From contig NZ_BANU01000044.1 of the NCBI RefSeq assembly GCF_000333035.1, forward strand, positions 1-33,749: a stretch of DNA of 33,749 nucleotides. The letters run 5' to 3'. The position numbers and the translations under genes were made by a program. The DNA comes from Gordonia sihwensis NBRC 108236 (lineage in GTDB: Bacteria > Actinomycetota > Actinomycetes > Mycobacteriales > Mycobacteriaceae). This document shows, one piece after another, positions 1-7,672 of the stretch; within the stretch, counting starts at the first letter, position 1; the number at the start of each line of letters is the position of its first letter. Under the pieces are notes generated by a model. The model saw nothing but the letters and a program-made list of their open reading frames with translations, ran no database searches and had not been told where the DNA came from.

Positions 1-6
1 CAACTT

Positions 7-45
7 GTTGGGCCCCGATCAGACACCGTCTGATCGGGGCTCAAC
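7..45. terminator. Hairpin terminator at the window's left edge
   Basis: GCCCCGATCAGAC (12-24) and GTCTGATCGGGGC (28-40) are perfect reverse complements around a 3-nt loop. Five flanking bases on each side extend the stem to about 18 bp with one G-T pair. No T-run follows, which is common for actinobacterial hairpin terminators. It probably ends transcription of a gene lying to the left of the window. The direction cannot be decided because that gene is not visible. Confidence 0.65.
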
Positions 46-136
46 CCATTTCCCGGGACGTGCCCCCCGGCGAGTGCCGTCTGGATACGGCGCGCCTGAC
101 AGACCGCGAACGCACCCGCTTCAGACTGGCTTCAGG

Positions 137-860
137 CTGGTTGAGCGAGCGAAGCGAGTCGAAACCACCACACGACGGCAGAGTCGTCTCGATACGGCGT
201 GCTCGCTACGCTCACCCGCCTACTCGACAAACCTCGAGGGACCGTCTTTTCCAGTCCGGTCGAGCGCGCACCCCCTTCAGGCTGGTTGAGCGAGCGAAGC
301 GAGTCGAAACCACCACACGACGGGAGAGTGGTCTCGATACGCCGTGCTCGCTACGCTCACCCGCCTACTCGACAAACCTCCGGGGGAGCCGGCGATTCCA
401 GGCCGGCTGAGCGCGCACCCCTCTTAGGCTGGTTGAGCGAGCGAAGCGAGTCGAAACCACCACACGACGGGCAGAGTGGTCTCGATACGCCGTGCTCGCT
501 ACGCTCGCTCGCCTACTCGACAAACCTCGGGCGACGTTCTTTCCGGGTTGGTTGAGCGCGCACCCCTCTTTGGCTTGTTGAGCGAGCGAAGCGAGTCGAA
601 ACCACGACACGGCAGGAGAGTGGTCTCGATACGGCGTGCTCGCTACGCTCGCTCGCCTACTCGACAAACCTCGGGCGACGTTCTTTCCAGGTTGGTTGAG
701 CGCGCACCCCTCTTAGGCTGGTTGAGCGAGCGGAGCGAGTCGAAACCACCGCACGGGGGTGCACATTGGTCTCGATACGCCTACTCGACGAACCTCGGGA
801 CGAGGGGCAGGTTGAGCGAGCGGAGGGTGTCGAAACGGCTCGTGACTCGATACGGCTCGG
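137..860. repeat. Tandem array of a palindromic repeat, about 146-bp period
   Basis: Near-identical units of about 98 bp start at about 137, 283, 429, 574 and 717, spaced 146, 146, 145 and 143 bp apart. A decayed sixth fragment lies at about 810-860. Each unit has a left arm beginning GGTTGAGCGAGCGAAGCGAG and a right arm containing CGTGCTCGCTACGCTC and CCTACTCGACAAACC, which is an imperfect inverted complement of the left arm, so each can fold into a long hairpin. The linkers are also similar (a shared GAGCGCGCACCC and CTTAGGCTGG-like ends). This points to tandem duplication of the whole 146-bp block. The fifth unit has lost part of its right arm. No protein-coding signal is convincing here. 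Similar palindromes are scattered in actinobacterial genomes (general knowledge). Their function is unknown. Confidence 0.9.
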
Positions 861-893
861 CAAGGCTGTTCGGGTGCGTCGGGGGTCTCCACT

Positions 894-899
894 ACACTC
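894..899 (+). promoter_or_regulatory. -10 element of nucS (leaderless)
   Basis: TACACT fits the TANNNT -10 pattern and ends 6 nt before the GTG start of nucS at 906, which places the expected transcription start on the start codon. No convincing -35 and no Shine-Dalgarno spacing are visible, which agrees with a leaderless mRNA. Confidence 0.5.
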
Positions 900-905
900 G
901 CTGAG

Positions 906-1592
906 GTGCGTCTTGTGATTGCCGATTGCCAGGTCGACTATGTTGGTCGGCTCACCGCCCATCTGCCGATGTCGAAGCGGCTGATCTTGATCAAGTCCGA
1001 CGGGTCGGTCAGCATTCACGCCGACGACCGAGCCTACAAGCCGTTGAACTGGATGAGCCCGCCGTGCTGGCTCGTCGAGGAGCCGGCGGCAGACGGATCC
1101 GACGGTATCGACTCGGTCTGGGTGGTCGAGAACAAGGCGGGGGAGCAGCTGCGGATCAGCATCGCGGCATTCCATCACGACAGCAGCCACGAACTCGGGC
1201 TCGACCCGGGACTGGTGAAGGACGGTGTGGAGGCACACCTCCAGGAACTGCTGGCCGAGCACATCGAGACGCTCGGTGCCGGCTACACGCTCATCCGTCG
1301 CGAGTACATGACCGCGATCGGGCCGGTGGACATCCTCTGCCGAGACGCGGATGGCCACACCGTCGCTGTGGAGATCAAGCGACGCGGCGAGATCGACGGT
1401 GTGGAGCAGCTGACGCGGTATCTGGATCTGCTCAACCGCGATGCGACGATCGCACCGGTCAGCGGAGTGTTCGCGGCACAGGCGATCAAGCCTCAGGCCA
1501 AGACTCTGGCCAACGATCGGGGGATCCGGTGCGTGACGCTCGACTACGACAAGCTGCGCGGCACCGAGGACAACGAGTTCAAGCTGTTCTGA
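906..1592 (+). CDS. nucS: Mismatch-specific endonuclease NucS (EndoMS)
   Basis: This 228-aa protein matches NucS/EndoMS over its full length. In actinobacteria lacking MutS-MutL this nuclease cuts both strands at G-T and related mismatches and starts non-canonical mismatch repair. The C-terminal half carries the PD-(D/E)XK-type core: GPVD with Asp142, EIKRRG with Glu156 and Lys158, then EQLTRYL near residue 167. The N-terminal half is the beta-sandwich DNA-binding and dimerisation region. The last residues, DNEFKLF, resemble a sliding-clamp-binding tail, which agrees with the known need of NucS for the beta clamp. The GTG start is chosen because the conserved N-terminus begins there and a -10 element lies at leaderless distance. 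It is convergent with the next gene, with only 3 bp between the stop codons. Confidence 0.95.
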   Translation: MRLVIADCQVDYVGRLTAHLPMSKRLILIKSDGSVSIHADDRAYKPLNWMSPPCWLVEEPAADGSDGIDSVWVVENKAGEQLRISIAAFHHDSSHELGLDPGLVKDGVEAHLQELLAEHIETLGAGYTLIRREYMTAIGPVDILCRDADGHTVAVEIKRRGEIDGVEQLTRYLDLLNRDATIAPVSGVFAAQAIKPQAKTLANDRGIRCVTLDYDKLRGTEDNEFKLF

Positions 1593-1595
1593 CGG

Positions 1596-2555
1596 TCAGG
1601 CCGTGACCTGATCGCCCTTCGGTGAGTCCTCCTTACGCGCCGGACCGCCGTAGCGCTCGTCACCGTGATCGTCGTCGTATTCCGCGTCGACGGCGTCGAG
1701 CACATCGGTCTTCTCGGCCGGCGGGGTGGAGGCGTCGTCCTGCGGGGTGAATCGATCCCTCCCGAGCAGCGTGCGGTTGAGGAGTTCGAGGTCGTCGGTC
1801 TCGGTGAGAGAGACCAGATCCCGCTCCTCGTCCGACAGTTCGAGGGCGCCGGGGAGGTTGGTGATGTGCTCGCGGAGAGCGTCGAGGTGGTCGAGGATCT
1901 GCTTGTGTGCATCGTGGGCCGATTCCGCCAGCTCACGAGAGCGTGCGAGGCGGTTCATCGCGACGTTGTGCGCGGCCCCGCGCAGGCGTGCGGCGTCCTC
2001 CTCGGCGGCGGCGATGATCTCCCGGGCCCGTTCCCGTGCGGCCTCGAGATCCCGCTTGGACTGTGCTTCGCGTTCCCGCGCGGCCTCGTCGATCTCGGCG
2101 GCTCGCTCCTCGGCTTCGGTGATCTTCGCGTCGGCGTGCTCCTGCGCGAGTTCCTTGGTCCGGGTGGCGGCCGCTGCCGCGGACGCACGGATGTCCTCGG
2201 CCTCCTGGCGGGCGACGGACAGCGTCTCGTCGGCCTCGTCCTTGGCGTTGGCACGGACTTCGCTGGCCTCGTCGGTGGCCAACTGCAGCATGCGGGAGAC
2301 GCGCTCGGTCATCCCCGCGACCGTCGTCGGCGGGACGGAGAGAGTGTTCACCTCGTCCTGGAGCTCGCGGATGCGGTGTCGGGCGTCGTCGAGATGCGCC
2401 TGGAGTTCGTCCGCGCTGGCATGAGCGGAGTCACGATCGGCGGCCATCATGCGCAATTCGGCTTCGAGCCGCCGAAGGTGATCGGTGACCTGGTCGCGGT
2501 CGTATCCGCGCATCACGATGGGGAAGGGGCTCTGACGATGTCCAGGGGCTGACAT
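1596..2555 (-). CDS. DivIVA-domain coiled-coil protein
   Basis: This 319-aa acidic protein begins with a DivIVA-like motif: residues 10-32 contain FPIVMRGYDRDQVTDHL, resembling the N-terminal membrane- or curvature-sensing segment of DivIVA/Wag31. Residues 25-75 and about 95-235 are heptad-rich, Ala/Glu/Arg-rich sequence typical of long coiled coils. The tail from about 265 is disordered and acidic. There is no signal peptide or membrane segment. Proteins of this type organise polar growth or septation in Mycobacteriales. It is not Wag31 itself, which normally sits in the dcw cluster, so the exact role is unknown. The ATG at 2555 is chosen because TAGACT lies 6 nt upstream (leaderless). It is transcribed away from the epimerase gene and is probably a unit of its own. 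Confidence 0.8.
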   Translation of the reverse strand: MSAPGHRQSPFPIVMRGYDRDQVTDHLRRLEAELRMMAADRDSAHASADELQAHLDDARHRIRELQDEVNTLSVPPTTVAGMTERVSRMLQLATDEASEVRANAKDEADETLSVARQEAEDIRASAAAAATRTKELAQEHADAKITEAEERAAEIDEAAREREAQSKRDLEAARERAREIIAAAEEDAARLRGAAHNVAMNRLARSRELAESAHDAHKQILDHLDALREHITNLPGALELSDEERDLVSLTETDDLELLNRTLLGRDRFTPQDDASTPPAEKTDVLDAVDAEYDDDHGDERYGGPARKEDSPKGDQVTA

Positions 2556-2561
2556 GATGCC

Positions 2562-2567
2562 AGTCTA
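2562..2567 (-). promoter_or_regulatory. -10 element of the DivIVA-domain gene (leaderless)
   Basis: On the minus strand TAGACT is followed by GGCATC and then the ATG at 2555, so transcription would begin on the start codon. No Shine-Dalgarno is seen. Confidence 0.45.
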
Positions 2568-2628
2568 GGTCCGATCGGCGTCCGAATTCAGTATCGAATG
2601 CGGGGTGTTGCGAGCGAGCTTGCACAGC

Positions 2629-2659
2629 GCGGGCGGCCGGCACGGGGCCGGCCACCCGC
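2629..2659 (-). terminator. Probable terminator after the epimerase gene
   Basis: GCGGGCGGCCGG (2629-2640) pairs with CCGGCCACCCGC (2648-2659) with one mismatch around a 7-nt loop. It lies just beyond the epimerase stop codon, between that gene and the promoter of the DivIVA-domain gene. No T-run is present. Confidence 0.5.
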
Positions 2660-2683
2660 TCGGCGACGAGAATGCGGTCGTGA

Positions 2684-3169
2684 TCAGTGACCGACGGCCG
2701 GTTCCACCAGCTCGAGGAGAACCCCGCCCGCGTCCTTCGGATGGACGAAGTTGATGCGCGAGTCGGCGGTTCCGCGCTTGGGCTGCGGGTAGAGCAGTCG
2801 CACTCCCGCCGAGGTCAGACGCTTGGCGACCTCGTCCAGGTCGGTGACGCGGACGGCCATCTGCTGCATTCCCGGTCCGTTGCGGTCGATGAACTTGGCG
2901 ATGGTCGACTCCTCGTTGAGCGGCATGAGGAGCTGGATCAAGGTGTCGCCGTTCTCGGGGCCGATCATCGCTTCGCGGACGCCCTGCTCTTCGTTCACCT
3001 CCTCGTGCTGGTTCGCGAAGCCGAAGTTGTCGAGCCACCAGGCGGCCGCGGCGTCGAGATCCGGGACCGCGAGGCCGACATGGTCGATCGCTGTCACGAG
3101 ATCGCCGATCGAGGTCAGAGGGCCTCCGTTGGTGGTGTTTGTCACGTCGTTCGATGGGGAGTTGGTCAT
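2684..3169 (-). CDS. mce: Methylmalonyl-CoA epimerase (VOC superfamily)
   Basis: This 161-aa protein is a glyoxalase/VOC-fold enzyme that interconverts (S)- and (R)-methylmalonyl-CoA in propionate, branched-chain and odd-chain lipid metabolism. Family motifs are AIDHVGLAV (His30 as first metal ligand), EEVNEEQGVREAMI, IQLLMPLNEES with Gln79, FVHPKDAGGVLLELVEP with the C-terminal glutamate ligand, and RGTADSRINF. The third ligand position reads GPGMQQMAVRV, with Gln where the well-studied propionibacterial enzyme has His. The mycobacterial homologue appears, from memory, to share this. The ATG at 3169 is preceded by TACCGT at leaderless spacing. Reading further upstream would run into the divergent acetyltransferase gene and adds only unrelated sequence. 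Its neighbour, an acyl-CoA thiolase, fits the same acyl-CoA metabolism. Confidence 0.92.
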   Translation of the reverse strand: MTNSPSNDVTNTTNGGPLTSIGDLVTAIDHVGLAVPDLDAAAAWWLDNFGFANQHEEVNEEQGVREAMIGPENGDTLIQLLMPLNEESTIAKFIDRNGPGMQQMAVRVTDLDEVAKRLTSAGVRLLYPQPKRGTADSRINFVHPKDAGGVLLELVEPAVGH

Positions 3170-3175
3170 GCCATA

Positions 3176-3181
3176 ACGGTA
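3176..3181 (-). promoter_or_regulatory. -10 element of mce (leaderless)
   Basis: TACCGT on the minus strand is separated by TATGGC from the ATG at 3169. The TANNNT fit and 6-nt spacing suggest a leaderless mRNA. Confidence 0.4.
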
Positions 3182-3287
3182 GCGTTGTTTGCAGACGGGG
3201 TCGCCATCGCGGCTGCCCCGAGCAGTACCGCAGCTACGGCGTGTGCCGCCGTGACGACCGCTGCCCCCACCGCCAAGGAGCTGATAC

Positions 3288-4481
3288 ATGTCCGACAACA
3301 CCACAGTGATCGTTTCCGGCGCGCGCACCGCTCAGGGACGCCTGCAGGGATCGCTGAAGAACTTCTCCGCCGTCGATCTCGGCGCGGTCGCGGTTAAGGG
3401 CGCGCTCGAGCGCGGCAACGTGGACCCGTCGCATGTCCAGTACGTGATCATGGGACAGGTCCTCACCGCAGGAGCCGGCCAGATGCCGGCCCGGCAGACC
3501 GCAGTCAAGGCGGGCATCGGCTGGGACGTCCCGGCGCTCTCGATCAACAAGATGTGCCTGTCGGGAATCGACGCCATCGCGCTCGCCGATCAGCTGATCC
3601 GCGCGGGCGAGTTCGACTGCGTGGTCGCCGGCGGCCAGGAGTCGATGACCCAGGCCCCGCATGTGCTGCCCGGCAGTCGCTCGGGATTCAAGTACGGCAA
3701 CACCGAACTGGTCGACCACATGGCGTTCGACGGACTGCACGACGTCTTCACCGATCAGCCGATGGGTGCGCTGACCGAGCAGGGCAACGACACCGACGGC
3801 TTCAGCCGTGAGGAGCAGGACGCCTTCGCCGCGCGCAGCCACCGGCTGGCCGCTGAGGCGATCGCCAAGGGCGTCTTCGCCGACGAGATCGTTCCGGTCG
3901 AGATCCCGCAGCGCAAGGGTGACCCGATCCTGTTCAACGAGGACGAGGGTGTGCGCGCCGACACCACCGTGGAGACCCTCGCGGGTCTGCGTCCGGCGTT
4001 CCGCAAGGGTGGCACGATCACGGCGGGCAACTCCTCGCAGATCTCCGACGGAGCCGCGGCCGTGGTCGTGATGAGCAAGGCGAAGGCCGAGGAGCTCGGA
4101 CTCGAATGGATCGCCGAGATCGGCGCCCACGGTGTGGTCGCCGGCCCGGACTCGTCGCTGCAGCAGCAGCCCGCCAACGCGATCGTCAAGGCCTGCGAGC
4201 GCGAGGGCATCACCCCCGCCGATCTCGACCTGATCGAGATCAACGAGGCCTTCGCGGCCGTCGGCCTGGCGTCGACCCGCGCGCTGGGCGTCGACCCGGA
4301 GAAGGTCAACGTCAACGGCGGCGGAATCGCCCTCGGTCACCCGATCGGTACCTCGGGCGCACGCATCACGCTTCACTTGGCTCTCGAGCTCGCCCGTCGC
4401 GGCGGCGGGGTCGGCGTGGCGGCGCTGTGCGGCGCCGGCGGCCAGGGCGATGCGCTCATCGTCCGAGTCCCGAAGGCGTGA
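3288..4481 (+). CDS. fadA4: Acetyl-CoA acetyltransferase (thiolase)
   Basis: This 397-aa enzyme is a type II thiolase, which condenses two acetyl-CoA or cleaves acetoacetyl-CoA. The acylated nucleophile is Cys90 in NKMCLSG, the catalytic His is His351 in [12 protein letters not shown], and the second catalytic Cys is Cys381 in [22 protein letters not shown] and NEAFAAV motifs are also present. The length is normal for the family. The ATG at 3288 has a strong Shine-Dalgarno, AAGGAG at 3275-3280, 7 nt upstream. It diverges from the epimerase gene and is followed 5 nt later by a DUF3817 gene, so it probably heads a three-gene operon. The symbol is given by synteny with the mycobacterial fadA4 next to the epimerase. 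Confidence 0.93.
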   Translation: MSDNTTVIVSGARTAQGRLQGSLKNFSAVDLGAVAVKGALERGNVDPSHVQYVIMGQVLTAGAGQMPARQTAVKAGIGWDVPALSINKMCLSGIDAIALADQLIRAGEFDCVVAGGQESMTQAPHVLPGSRSGFKYGNTELVDHMAFDGLHDVFTDQPMGALTEQGNDTDGFSREEQDAFAARSHRLAAEAIAKGVFADEIVPVEIPQRKGDPILFNEDEGVRADTTVETLAGLRPAFRKGGTITAGNSSQISDGAAAVVVMSKAKAEELGLEWIAEIGAHGVVAGPDSSLQQQPANAIVKACEREGITPADLDLIEINEAFAAVGLASTRALGVDPEKVNVNGGGIALGHPIGTSGARITLHLALELARRGGGVGVAALCGAGGQGDALIVRVPKA

Positions 4482-4486
4482 GTGGG

Positions 4487-4852
4487 ATGGGCAACGTGTT
4501 CGACGTCTCGACCCCGGCCAAGCGTTTCCGGCTGATCGCCGTCATCGAGGCGATCACCTGGGGTCTGCTCTTGATCAGCATGGGGGTCAAGTACGGAGCC
4601 GGAATCGATGCGGCGACGATGGTCCCCGGCGCGCTCCACGGCGTGGCGTTCGTCGTCTACCTGATCATCACCGTGCTCACCGCGCGGTCGTTGAAGTGGA
4701 ACCTCAAGGTTCTGGCGCTGGCACTCGTCGCCTCGATCCCGCCGTTCTTCACGGTGTGGTTCGAGCAGTGGGCCAGTAAGAACGGTCATCTGGGCGAACT
4801 GTCCGACTCGACGTTCAGCGAGTCCGCCGATCGTGACACACTGAAGGTGTGA
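4487..4852 (+). CDS. DUF3817 integral membrane protein (first copy)
   Basis: This 121-aa protein has three hydrophobic segments, at about residues 14-34, 45-66 and 73-93, with conserved features of DUF3817: a Glu-containing first helix (IEAITWGLLL), PGALHGVAFVVYLI, and IPPFFTVWFE at the third helix end. The function of this family is unknown. It starts 5 nt after the thiolase stop; a GTG at 4478 overlapping that stop is an alternative start. Its own stop overlaps the next gene by 4 nt, so the three genes are likely cotranscribed. A second DUF3817 protein is encoded at 17834-18220; the two share only the family motifs. Confidence 0.8.
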   Translation: MGNVFDVSTPAKRFRLIAVIEAITWGLLLISMGVKYGAGIDAATMVPGALHGVAFVVYLIITVLTARSLKWNLKVLALALVASIPPFFTVWFEQWASKNGHLGELSDSTFSESADRDTLKV

Positions 4853-5778
4853 CCAGACCTTCTCGACGCAATGAACCGGCGAACGCCGCCATCGCGATGG
4901 CGGGTGCCGTAGATCTGTCAGTTCTCAAGGAGCGGGCCGAGGCGCAGCGAGCAGCTGCGTCCCGGCCCGCTTCCGACTCTCGCCCCGGCGCCGTCGTCCT
5001 CGATGTGACCGAACTCGACTTCGAGACGGAGATCGTCGAACGCTCCACCCGGCAGCTGGTGGTGGTGGACCTGTGGGCCTCGTGGTCGGAACCGAGCACG
5101 CAGCTGTCCCCGGTGCTGGCGCGCCTGGCCGAGGCAGCCGGCGGCCGGTGGGCACTCGCGCGGGTCGATGTCGACACGAACCCGCGGATCGCACAGGCCT
5201 TCGGTGCTCAGTCGGTGCCGACGGTGATCGCCCTGATCGGCGGTCGGCCGGTCGCGATGTTCGAGGGGCCGCAGCCGGAGGAGCAGATCCGTGGATGGAT
5301 CGACGAGATCTTCGCGAAGGCCGGACATCTGCTTCCGGAGACCCCGGCGACGGCAGCCGACGACGAGCCCGAGCAGGATCCGCGCATGGCGGCCGCCGAG
5401 GAGTTGATGAACTCCGGCGACCTCGACGGGGCGCTGGCCGCCTATCGCGCGATCGCCGAACTCGATCCGGACAACGTCGAGGCGAAGTCCGTGGTCCGCA
5501 ACCTCGAGTTCGTCACCCGCGCGCAGGCCCACGACCCCGAGATCGTCAACACCGCCGCGCCCGGAGACGTGGACGCTCAGCTCGCCGCAGCCGACGTGCT
5601 GCTGCTCGGTCAGCGGCCGGAGGCCGCGTTCGATCGGATCATCGAGCTGGTCAAGGTGACGCGCGACGACGACCGCACCCGGGCGCGCGCCCGGCTCCTC
5701 GAGCTGTTCGAGCTCTTCGACCCCGCCGAGCCCTTCGTCACGGCAGCGCGCCGGAAGCTGGCGACAGCGCTGTACTGA
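4849..5778 (+). CDS. Thioredoxin-like TPR protein without catalytic cysteines (CnoX/YbbN type)
   Basis: This 309-aa cytoplasmic protein has a thioredoxin fold at about residues 50-155 and TPR-like helical repeats from about 178 to the end. The usual WCGPC active site is WSEPS (79-83), so both redox cysteines are missing, while the cis-proline loop SVPT (Pro124) is kept. This matches the chaperedoxin CnoX/YbbN group, which protects unfolded proteins and works with chaperonins; some members are redox-inactive. M. tuberculosis Rv1324 occupies the same place. The GTG start at 4849 overlaps the preceding stop as GTGA, indicating translational coupling. The first 45 residues are poorly conserved and a later start cannot be excluded. 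It converges on glgB. Confidence 0.88.
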   Translation: MTRPSRRNEPANAAIAMAGAVDLSVLKERAEAQRAAASRPASDSRPGAVVLDVTELDFETEIVERSTRQLVVVDLWASWSEPSTQLSPVLARLAEAAGGRWALARVDVDTNPRIAQAFGAQSVPTVIALIGGRPVAMFEGPQPEEQIRGWIDEIFAKAGHLLPETPATAADDEPEQDPRMAAAEELMNSGDLDGALAAYRAIAELDPDNVEAKSVVRNLEFVTRAQAHDPEIVNTAAPGDVDAQLAAADVLLLGQRPEAAFDRIIELVKVTRDDDRTRARARLLELFELFDPAEPFVTAARRKLATALY

Positions 5779-5795
5779 CACAGCGCTGTACTGAC
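5764..5795. repeat. Exact 16-bp tandem duplication across a stop codon
   Basis: ACAGCGCTGTACTGAC occurs at 5764-5779 and again at 5780-5795 with no gap. The first copy carries the last codons and the TGA of the thioredoxin-TPR gene, and the second repeats them downstream. Each copy contains the 10-bp palindrome ACAGCGCTGT. Confidence 0.85.
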
Positions 5796-5807
5796 GCCTC
5801 CGACCGT

Positions 5808-5824
5808 CTGCCGGCCACCGGCAG
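5808..5824. terminator. Short hairpin between convergent genes
   Basis: CTGCCGG (5808-5814) and CCGGCAG (5818-5824) pair perfectly around CCA. It sits between the convergent thioredoxin-TPR and glgB stops and could end transcription from either side, though it is short and lacks a T-run. Confidence 0.4.
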
Positions 5825-5826
5825 GG

Positions 5827-7662
5827 TCAGCGGCCCGGTGTGAAGAAGACCGCGGCGGAAGCGGGGAGGGTGATGGCCGCGCTGTAGGGACGGCCGTGGC
5901 TCGGCTCGTCGACCGCGACGATCCGGCCCAGGTTGCCCACCCCGTGACCGCCGTACTCCCGCGCGGCGGTGTTGAGGATCTCGCGCCACGGCCCGGCGAG
6001 CGGGAAGCCCAACCGGTAGCCGTCGAGATCGCGGTCGGAGAAGTTGAAGACGCAGGCGACGATGCCACCCCCGGTGGCCGCCCCGTCGCCGGCCAGCCGC
6101 AAGAAGCCGATGACGGTGTTGGCGGTGTCGCGGGCGTCGAGCCAGGCGAAGCCGCGGGCGTCGCAGTCCATTCGGTGCAGCGCCGGCAGTTCGGCGTGCA
6201 GGTGGGCCAGGTCGCGGGCCGCGAGCGCGATGCCGCGGTGGACCGAGGCGTTCGACCCGTCCGGATCGAGCAGGTTCCAGTCGAGCCCGCGGTCGTCGGC
6301 CCACTCTCGGGTCTGCCCGAACTCCTGCCCCATGAACAGCAGCTTCTTGCCGGGATGGGCCCATTGGAAGGCCAGGGCGAGCCGCACCCCCGCCGCAGCG
6401 TCGGCTGAGACGGGCATTCTCGTGACGAGGGTGCCCTTGCCGTGGACCACCTCGTCATGACTGATCGGTAGGACGTAGCGCTCGGCGGTGGCGTGCGTGA
6501 GGCCGAACGCGACACGTTCGTGCAGCTCCGCACGCCGCCGCGGCGGGAGCGAGAGGAACGACAGCAGATCGTTCATCCAGCCGAGATTCCACTTGAAGTC
6601 GAAGCCCAGCCCGCCGCGGTCGGTGGAGACGGTCACCCCAGGCCACGCCGTCGACTCCTCGGCGATCATCACGGCACCCGGACACGCCTCGTGGACGGCG
6701 TCGTTGAGGCGCCGCAGGAAGTCGACGGCCTCGTCGTTCTCGTGTGTCCCGCGCGCATTCGGCCGCCATTGGCCCGGGCCGCGCGAGTAGTCGAGGTACA
6801 GCATGGACGCGACCGCGTCGACGCGCAGCCCGTCGAGATGGAACTCCGAACACCAGTAGACGGCGCTCGCGATCAGGAAGTCGCGGACCTCGGGCCGACC
6901 GAGGTTGAACGCGTACGTGCCCCAGTCCGGCTGGTCCCGCCGCAGCGGATCGGCGTGCTCGTAGAGGGGAGTGCCGTCGAACTCGCCGAGCGCGAAGGCG
7001 TCCTTGGGGAAGTGCGCCGGAACCCAGTCGAGGAGTACCGCGATCCCTTTCGAGTGCAGGTGGTCGACGAAGAAGCGGAAGTCGTCGGCGGTGCCCCACC
7101 GGCTGGAGCAGGCGAAGTACGAGCCGACCTGATAGCCCCACGATCCCCCGTAGGGATGCTCGGTGATCGGCATCAGCTGTACGTGCGTGAAGCCGCGGTC
7201 GGCGGCGTACTCAGCCAGCTGGACAGCGGCCTCGCGATAACTCAGGCCCGAGCGCCACGACCCCAGGTGGACCTCGTAGATCGACATCGGCTCGCGCTCG
7301 GGGCGCCGGTCGGCGCGCGCGGCCATCCACTTCTCGTCGTTCCAGACGAACGACGACGGACCGGCGATCACCGACGCCGTCTCGGGCGGTCGCTGAGCCG
7401 CACGGGCGAGCGGATCGGCCTTGTCGCGTGTCAGTCCGTCGGCTCCGACCACGCGGTACTTGTACGCCATTCCCGGCCGCGCGCCGTCGACCGTGGCGGT
7501 CCAGACGCCGTGCGGTCCGCGCTCCATCGGGTGGTCGGTGCCCGCCCATCGGTCGAAGTCGCCGAAGACGGTGACCGATCGCGCATTGGGCGCCCACACG
7601 GCGAATTCGGTGTCCGCGACGCGGGGCCGGGCGCCGAGCCGCTGCCACAGCGGGTCCGTCAC
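5827..7662 (-). CDS. glgB: 1,4-alpha-glucan branching enzyme GlgB
   Basis: This 611-aa GH13 enzyme forms alpha-1,6 branches in glycogen. A single CBM48 domain occupies about residues 14-100 and the TIM-barrel follows. The catalytic nucleophile Asp is in GLRVDAVASMLY (near 280), the acid/base Glu in MIAEES (near 335), and the transition-state Asp in ISHDEVVHG (near 400). EHPYGGSWGYQVGSY and FMGQEFGQ are typical of the family. It lacks the extra N-terminal domain that makes the mycobacterial enzyme about 730 aa, so it is a short-form GlgB. The GTG at 7662 is chosen over an upstream in-frame codon at 7689 because it follows the dinG stop by 10 nt, has a GGGG-containing ribosome site, and starts the conserved sequence. 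No glgE lies next to it, unlike in M. tuberculosis. It is last in the pncB-pncA-dinG-glgB operon. Confidence 0.92.
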   Translation of the reverse strand: MTDPLWQRLGARPRVADTEFAVWAPNARSVTVFGDFDRWAGTDHPMERGPHGVWTATVDGARPGMAYKYRVVGADGLTRDKADPLARAAQRPPETASVIAGPSSFVWNDEKWMAARADRRPEREPMSIYEVHLGSWRSGLSYREAAVQLAEYAADRGFTHVQLMPITEHPYGGSWGYQVGSYFACSSRWGTADDFRFFVDHLHSKGIAVLLDWVPAHFPKDAFALGEFDGTPLYEHADPLRRDQPDWGTYAFNLGRPEVRDFLIASAVYWCSEFHLDGLRVDAVASMLYLDYSRGPGQWRPNARGTHENDEAVDFLRRLNDAVHEACPGAVMIAEESTAWPGVTVSTDRGGLGFDFKWNLGWMNDLLSFLSLPPRRRAELHERVAFGLTHATAERYVLPISHDEVVHGKGTLVTRMPVSADAAAGVRLALAFQWAHPGKKLLFMGQEFGQTREWADDRGLDWNLLDPDGSNASVHRGIALAARDLAHLHAELPALHRMDCDARGFAWLDARDTANTVIGFLRLAGDGAATGGGIVACVFNFSDRDLDGYRLGFPLAGPWREILNTAAREYGGHGVGNLGRIVAVDEPSHGRPYSAAITLPASAAVFFTPGR

Positions 7663-7672
7663 GATCGCCCCG

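Noticed and set aside
137..860. CRISPR array
   Set aside because: The repeats are about 98-bp palindromes with similar linkers, not short repeats separated by unique spacers, and no cas genes are present.
5..904. Several overlapping open frames on both strands across the left 900 bp
   Set aside because: They read through the tandem palindromic repeats in different frames, give Arg/Ser-rich repetitive peptides and have no ribosome sites or family match.
657..1358. Minus-strand open frame opposite nucS
   Set aside because: It is antisense to nucS and the repeats, and its composition is typical of a high-GC shadow frame.
3170..3328. Longer N-terminus for the epimerase reaching 3328
   Set aside because: It would overlap the thiolase start and Shine-Dalgarno, and the extra residues match nothing; the leaderless start at 3169 is better.
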